64,000 nucleotides of DNA from Gymnopilus junonius (taxonomy: Eukaryota; Basidiomycota; Agaricomycetes; Agaricales; Galerinaceae). Below the pieces are notes generated by a model. That model was given only the letters and a program-made list of their open reading frames with translations. It was not told where the DNA came from and made no database searches. Each line of letters starts with the position of its first letter. Position 1 is the first letter of the stretch. Location: positions 310,001 through 374,000 of the forward strand of contig JADNYJ010000004.1 in the NCBI GenBank assembly GCA_015501075.1. Direction: 5' to 3'. This document shows, piece after piece, positions 59,000-64,000 of this stretch. The translations under genes and the position numbers were made by a program.

Positions 59000-60522
59000 T
59001 AATTTGCAGACTCCGGAGGCCCACAAGGTCTTTGTCGACTCGCAGCTCTCGGAGTTTGGCATAGGTGACTACTACATTGTTTTGAATCCTTGACCATTGC
59101 CAAGCCTGCGGCCACGTTCCCATGCTTACGAGTGGTTCTTCTTTTTAGAAGCAGAAACCCTTCGGAGCCATGGTGGTGGTTAAACGTCGAATCGAGCAGT
59201 TTATTTGTTTGGCAATGTCAGTATTTCCTTGAATGGAATACTGATTGCTTTTCTTGGACTATGCTCCTAACCATGGCGGACCGTGCACTAGAAGCGCATA
59301 TATGCATGTAATGTGCCTCGAACCCCTTTCCGCAGCTGCCACCACACCAACAACTAAAAAAACGATATACCAAGACCATGGCCAGAGTCATCACTTGGTT
59401 GGGTTGATGCATATGCATATGCATATAGCTGGCGTCCGGGCCACGAGCGGAACTGAGGATGAGAACTCGGAGGATGAATGGGAGGAGCCTTACGTTTGAC
59501 AGATTGTAGGCCCTTTTGCTTGTGCCGTGAATTTGACTGACCGGTCTTTGGTCCAGACGGCTGCTTCTTGGGCTGAAGATATCGGGGAAGTAACCAAAAC
59601 GGCGGCCATTGGAATGGATCGTATATTTGCTCCATCCGCGCAAACGGACACTCTTGGTAGCCGAGCAGGAAGGATTTGTGCGCCTGCTAAGGGGCTACAA
59701 GCTTGTGCCCCATAGACGATCAAGTGGTGCGTGCATGACAAGATTGCTAATTGCTAACCAACATGTTTTCTGACACATAAAAGCAAGCGCTACTTGAAAA
59801 GCAGGGCAACTTCAAGTTCAAGGAAATCGGAGAACGAAGTGTTGCTTTAGAAGCAAACGAGGACTGCCTTGCTCGCCTGCATAAGCGCGAAGCCTTAATA
59901 GGTGATAGTCAACATGTCGACGCTCTCTATAGTTTTGTCTTGTCGACCAAGTTTGCATTTGAATGGGCTGAACTACCTTCGAAGACGCGCTTCCGACACG
60001 ATGCCTTCGAAAGGCTAGCACCTAGCATGACCTTTGAAGCATTACAGCACCGGCATGAAAAAATCATCAGGGCTAGGAACGAAGTCAAAAAATTGTTTCT
60101 CGAAGTACGTACAGAATTTTCCCTTTCTGCCTTGCTGGACGCCCCAAGTGTCGTACGGCAGTGGCAAAACCGGCCGTAGCCCTACGTTTTCAGCAACCTT
60201 GAAGAAGCTCCTCAGTCAAGCTGAGGATCTAGACGAAAACGACCTTTTGGAGAGTGAGGGCGCCTTCACGAAGCTAATGAACGCTCTCGCCGACGGACAG
60301 ACCATGGACTTTATTCACAAGTTTTTCAAGGCTCATCGAACTACACGAATATTGCTGAAATGCCGAACAAGAATTTGCTTTGAAAATAGACTTTGCGGTG
60401 GCATGTGCGGTGGTGAAAGAGACTGCGAGAGCGAAACAGATAGTCTGATACGTGGTTTAAGTGACCCAGCATACCTGACGAGGCTGAATTTAATGCTGAG
60501 GCCAGCGATGGTAGACGGGTGA
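59000..60522 (+). pseudogene. Decayed ORF, copy B of an element-associated family
   Basis: Plus-strand homologue of copy A, just beyond the tRNA. Readable pieces: TPEAHKVFVDSQLSEFGI, AYMHVMCLEPLSAAATTPTT, GLMHMHMHIAGVRATSGTED, VQTAASWAEDIGEVTKTAAI, WIVYLLHPRKRTLLVAEQEG, FKEIGERSVALEANEDCLAR, WAELPSKTRFRHDAFERLAP, EKIIRARNEVKKLFLE, LLESEGAFTKLMNALADGQT, ending LMLRPAMVDG at 60522. Relative to copy A it has a single-base loss near 59297 and an 8-nt loss near 59612, both shifting the frame. A Cys-rich stretch lies near the end (RTRICFENRLCGGMCGGERD). Function unknown. Confidence 0.55.
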
Positions 60523-60911
60523 TACAAGAGTGAGGTTGAGCTTGTGGTGATGGATGGTGATAAACATTGATGGTGGTGAGAAAGAGAATCAGTGACCACG
60601 GCATTATTCCACTGATATGAATACATTGACTGAGAGCGTTTATCTAGCCACTGCGACAACTAGCAAGGTTAAACCCTGAGGATGCTTCTGAAGAAAAAAT
60701 TTGGAGATACTGGTGCATTTCATTATGCAAGTCCCGGTGATACAAATGACACGCATCACAGTCAGGACTTTCCGTCTAAAATCTAGAATATAAAGATATC
60801 AGGGAATACATTGCTGTCAGAACAGTCTACAACGCAAGTGTCTGGCCGATCCCTAGAAAGTGTGAAAGTGTGATAAACGATGAGAGAAAGGCTGGAGGCT
60901 GGATATTTCCT
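60523..60911. other. Intergenic, no gene seen
   Basis: About 390 bp between the decayed ORF and the NUDIX gene stop; nothing recognisable. Confidence 0.5.
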
Positions 60912-62578
60912 CTACAAGTTGCCTTTCTGAATGGCATTCTCTTCCAGTGGGAAACTAATCTTTCCTTCGGCCCAGTCTCTGATAAGCACTCCTGCAATGG
61001 CAGTGACAGGTGGTAGTCGGAAAGGAGGCTCCTCGGATTCAGAGGGAGCAGTTGGCGGCTGTGACTGTGGGGCAGTGGCCTCAGCTGGCGCTAGTGCTAG
61101 AGGTGCTTTGTCTTCCGTATCACTGCGCCCTTCTGTAATTTCATTGAGTTTCTTGTAGTCTGCCCGATTAAATCTTGTGCCTGCTTTGTGATGAAGAACA
61201 GCGAGAACTTCCTCCCGACTAAACCATCGGGCATCTATGCAAAAAGGTCAAGTAACTGCACCACATACTAGTTCCTATAGGGACTGACCAACTAACTCAT
61301 TGTCCAAGTCGGTTCGTATTGGTTTTGTGGAGTCTGCACGAGCGTAGAATCCAACCATGAGGTTTGCGGGGAACGGCTGTATACAGCGCACAATCTCAGT
61401 TAACATAAATCGAATACATCGCATCGACTCACCCATGGCTGACCAGAATGATACGTGATATTCCAAACATGAACACCAGCTTCTTCCCACATCTCCCTTG
61501 CGACAGCATCTTCAAAAGACTCCGCAGGTTCGATAAATCCAGCAAGGGCAGAGTAGAACTTTCCCGGAAACCTTCTCTGAGGACAAGAATCAGATCTGCG
61601 TCCATTCACCATCTAGTATTCGTTGTACAACTCACACCTCTGCCAAGGAGAACCTTATTACCTGTCTCGTCTATCGCAATCATTATGACCACAGCATCCG
61701 TCCGGGGGTGAGTAAAGTTGTGCAATCCTTTGCTAAACGTGCATTATTTAATGACCCGGTCAAGGTCATGGAAAGTGAACTCACACAGTAGGACAAGGTT
61801 TTCTATTAGAATTATCGGTCCAAGGTAACAAAGAAGTGCAAGATATTTTCCACCCTCCCCACATCGAATACGTGGTTGATCCACAACCCGGACAGAACTG
61901 GCAATGTATATTCATTAGAGATCGTGGATATTATTGAGGAAGTTGCACCACCTTGTTCCGCACATTCCAATCAGTGAGACTCCTGGCTTCTGCAAAGATG
62001 GCAGCAGTCATGCCGTCGAGATTTGACATGAGCGCCCTAGGTTCCACCCAATCGAGGACCTGTCCCTCTTTCCCCGGAATGGTCTCCTTCAGCACATCCT
62101 GTAACTGATCTGTAGTATAGTTCAAATCAGATACATCTACAGAAAAGTAGAGTGTTCCATCGAGCTTTTTAACCGCCTCTTCAGGATCCTTGAATTCGGA
62201 AGACGGGAGAGCAGAGGTACTGTCATTAGACTGCCGTTCATGTAGGCCAAGAAATACGACACGGGGACCAATATGTCTAACAGATTCGGTAGGAGAATGG
62301 CGATCATGCCCATCTTCTTCGCCCTCTTTTTCGACGAGTAGTTCTCCTGGTTCTTTGCCTTGACCAAAGTATGGTTCCGGACCAAGAAACGGCTTCACAT
62401 CTGCCGTAGTCAAGTAGACTGGGGCAGGCCTTGTTAAACAAGCTTTGTTGGATGCTGCAAGGGGCTGTCCCGAGTTGAACAACAGCCATCTTGAAGAAGG
62501 AAGACGGACGACAGCGTTAAGGAATGCCTGCGATGGTCGAAGCCATGAAAGACGGTTCAAGGGCGAACCGCCGTACAT
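60912..62578 (-). CDS. NPY1: NADH pyrophosphatase (NUDIX hydrolase)
   Basis: Hydrolyses NADH/NAD+ to NMN(H) and AMP, usually in peroxisomes. The N-terminal domain starts MYGGSPLNRLSWLRPSQAFL. Then a zinc ribbon (FCPGCGS followed by ISCTS and RKPCPT), the Nudix box GFIEPAESFEDAVAREMWEE AGV, and the subfamily mark SGQPWPFPANLMVGFYARAD. The C-terminus has DARWFSREEVLAVLHHKAGT and WAEGKISFP, ending at 60914-60912. It ends KGNL, not a clear peroxisomal tripeptide. A short upstream exon (MPKT near 62660) is possible but does not join in frame, so I use the Met at 62578. Confidence 0.9.
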
Positions 62579-63128
62579 ATTTATGTGTCTAGAGCATCCA
62601 AAGAATGCCTGGTTAATCCCTAAAAGTGGAGAGAATATCGCGACTTACGTCTTGGGCATGGTAAACGGTGTACGTATTGGACAAGAAGGTATTGAGAAAG
62701 AAGTTAGGTTAGGCTGTTAGTACTCTGTGCTACATCGCGTGCAAGATAAGACGGAATCTGCTTGGTAAGTCACAAATCTTATGACATCGACGTCGTTCTG
62801 ATCATGAGTAAGCCAAGTAGGAACATTCGTTTCACGTTTTAAATGGGTTATCGTCTTGTGCGCTACATGTTGCTTAAATGAAGTACTGAATATAATACAT
62901 ACAGAGTAGAGCTGCCGCCCAAGAGAAGGGTATTTCGCCTACAGTACTGACATTATTGCGGAATTTTAAAGATAAGAATTCGAGTTCAAGCTCGGCAGCT
63001 CAGCGGCAGGCGTAAAAGCTGAGCGGTTCCGGATCTTTGAGCCAGATTTATTATGCAAAAAATTATGGAATACATACAGTGTGCACTTGTGGATGATGCT
63101 TTGAGCGTTCGGAATTAATAGCACCTCA
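62579..63128. other. Intergenic, no gene seen
   Basis: 550 bp between the NUDIX gene 5' end and the kinase 3' end; nothing recognisable. Confidence 0.5.
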
Positions 63129-64000
63129 CTAATACACATCCGAGCGATTGAATCGACGATAGGATGCTGTGTCACGGAAATACGGATGGTCCAAGCATGT
63201 TCTGCTTGTCAAGCGGCGTTCAGGGTCATAAACCAAAAGCTTTTTAATACAATTCAGGAGGGAATTTGGAGTCGTTGGAGGAAACAGAGAAGGGAAATGT
63301 GTAGGAGCGACCTATGCAAAAACAGGCATCAGTTAGGAGATTAAATTGTCAAAACAATTTTATAAGCTACCACAGGGAATTGGACACCGTGAACACGAGC
63401 CAGTTCGATACCTGCAGGCCAGGCACCTCCATCAAGCGGGTTCCCACTGCTGTCGACTCGAGCTTCATCTGATGGGCTTCCTAGAACGGAAAAGAAACGA
63501 TGTAGTTGATCCATTTGATCCGTTCCAGGGAATAATGGGGCAAGTTTCAAGACCTCTGCTGCGACGACACCGACGGCCCACATATCCACAGCAGTTGTGT
63601 AGTGGGGAGCGAAAAGAAAAACCTCCGGAGCACGATACCAACGAACGGTAACGTACTCTGTGTATGGACCGGAACTATCAGAGTGTCGCGCTAAGCCAAA
63701 ATCGCAGAGCTTTATTATGACGATAACATCCTTTTCAGTGGCAGTATTAGCCGATGTAACCGCCTCCGGATTAACTGGGACTGTCTGATAGTCAAATATT
63801 CCTTGAGTAGTGACGAGAATATTCTCTGGAACCACATCACGGTGGATAAAAGAATTACAGTGCAACCAATCCAGTCCAAGTAAAGTTTGATGAAGAATTG
63901 ACGATACAAGGCCACCAGCAAAGGGACGTCCCTTGCGAGTCTTTATAAGCTGGTAAAGATTTCCTTCCATTGCCCCCATAGCAAGGTACAATTTTCGATC
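63129..64000 (-). CDS. Ime2/MAK-type (RCK family) CMGC kinase, 3' part, cut by window edge
   Basis: The visible part covers the kinase domain from the hinge on: MGAMEGNLYQLIKTRKGRPF, LLGLDWLHCNSFIHRDVVPE, NILVTTQGIFDYQTVPVNPE, IIKLCDFGLARHSDSSGPYT, EYVTVRWYRAPEVFLF, VDMWAVGVVAAEVLKLAPLF, then, after an intron, FPPTTPNSLLNCIKKLLVYD and LDHPYFRDTASY, ending SDVY at 63131-63129. TEY activation loop and MEGNLYQL are typical of the Ime2/Crk1/MAK branch. The catalytic loop reads HRDVVPEN where family members have HRDxKPEN, so the catalytic-loop Lys is replaced by Val; DFG is intact. The protein stops soon after the kinase domain, without the long tail of Ime2 orthologues. The N-terminal lobe is outside the window. 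Confidence 0.85.

Noticed and set aside
1..64000. CRISPR arrays, bacterial operons, riboswitches
   Set aside because: Intron-rich eukaryotic sequence; no regularly spaced direct repeats of CRISPR type and no ribosome-binding-site logic.

Overview
This window is eukaryotic DNA from a filamentous basidiomycete, most likely an agaric mushroom. Nearly every gene is cut by many short (about 45-65 nt) GT-AG introns. Promoters are pyrimidine-rich. The protein families (WSC-domain secreted protein, Ime2/MAK-type kinase, 7-TM plus Rim9-type pair, F-box remnants) fit Agaricomycetes. No organism name can be proven from the sequence alone. Gene models were built by reading both strands and joining exons by hand; splice sites are predictions.

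Layout. 0-1.6 kb: divergent dynactin p25 (DCTN5, cut by the window edge) and a TMEM70-like mitochondrial protein. 2.8-12.4 kb: a metabolic cluster with two copies of an isocitrate-lyase-superfamily lyase and two copies of flavocytochrome b2, in order lyase(+), b2(-), lyase(-), b2(+). 13.7-19.9 kb: leucine carboxyl methyltransferase (PPM1) divergent from a 1,442-residue RecB-like nuclease/SF1 helicase. 20-35 kb: gene-poor, with three paralogues of a small unknown protein family, a 957-bp hAT-type transposon with a perfect 8-bp target duplication, and a tightly divergent Rim9-like / 7-TM pair that may be a pH-sensing module. 35.5-41.4 kb: repeat-rich and almost gene-free. 41.5-49.6 kb: WSC-domain secreted protein, a large imperfect palindrome, an F-box-like remnant, HUB1, clathrin light chain, monoacylglycerol lipase and a small unknown multi-exon gene. 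49.6-53.9 kb: a mitochondrial ABC half-transporter with apparent homopolymer frameshifts, and an unknown coiled-coil gene. 54.3-60.5 kb: the most unusual region. 60.9-64 kb: NADH pyrophosphatase (NUDIX) and the 3' part of an Ime2/MAK-type kinase with an altered catalytic loop.

The 54.3-58.8 kb block is the best candidate for an undescribed system. A tyrosine-recombinase-like gene ends 39 bp before an intact, intron-bearing tRNA-Tyr gene. A truncated copy of the 5' end of the same tRNA lies 4.43 kb upstream, exactly where the left attachment site of an element integrated into the tRNA would be. Inside are short repeats, a low-complexity tract and a decayed ORF; a second decayed homologue lies just outside, past the tRNA. 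This architecture is like a bacterial tRNA-targeting island, or a small relative of fungal Starship/Crypton elements.
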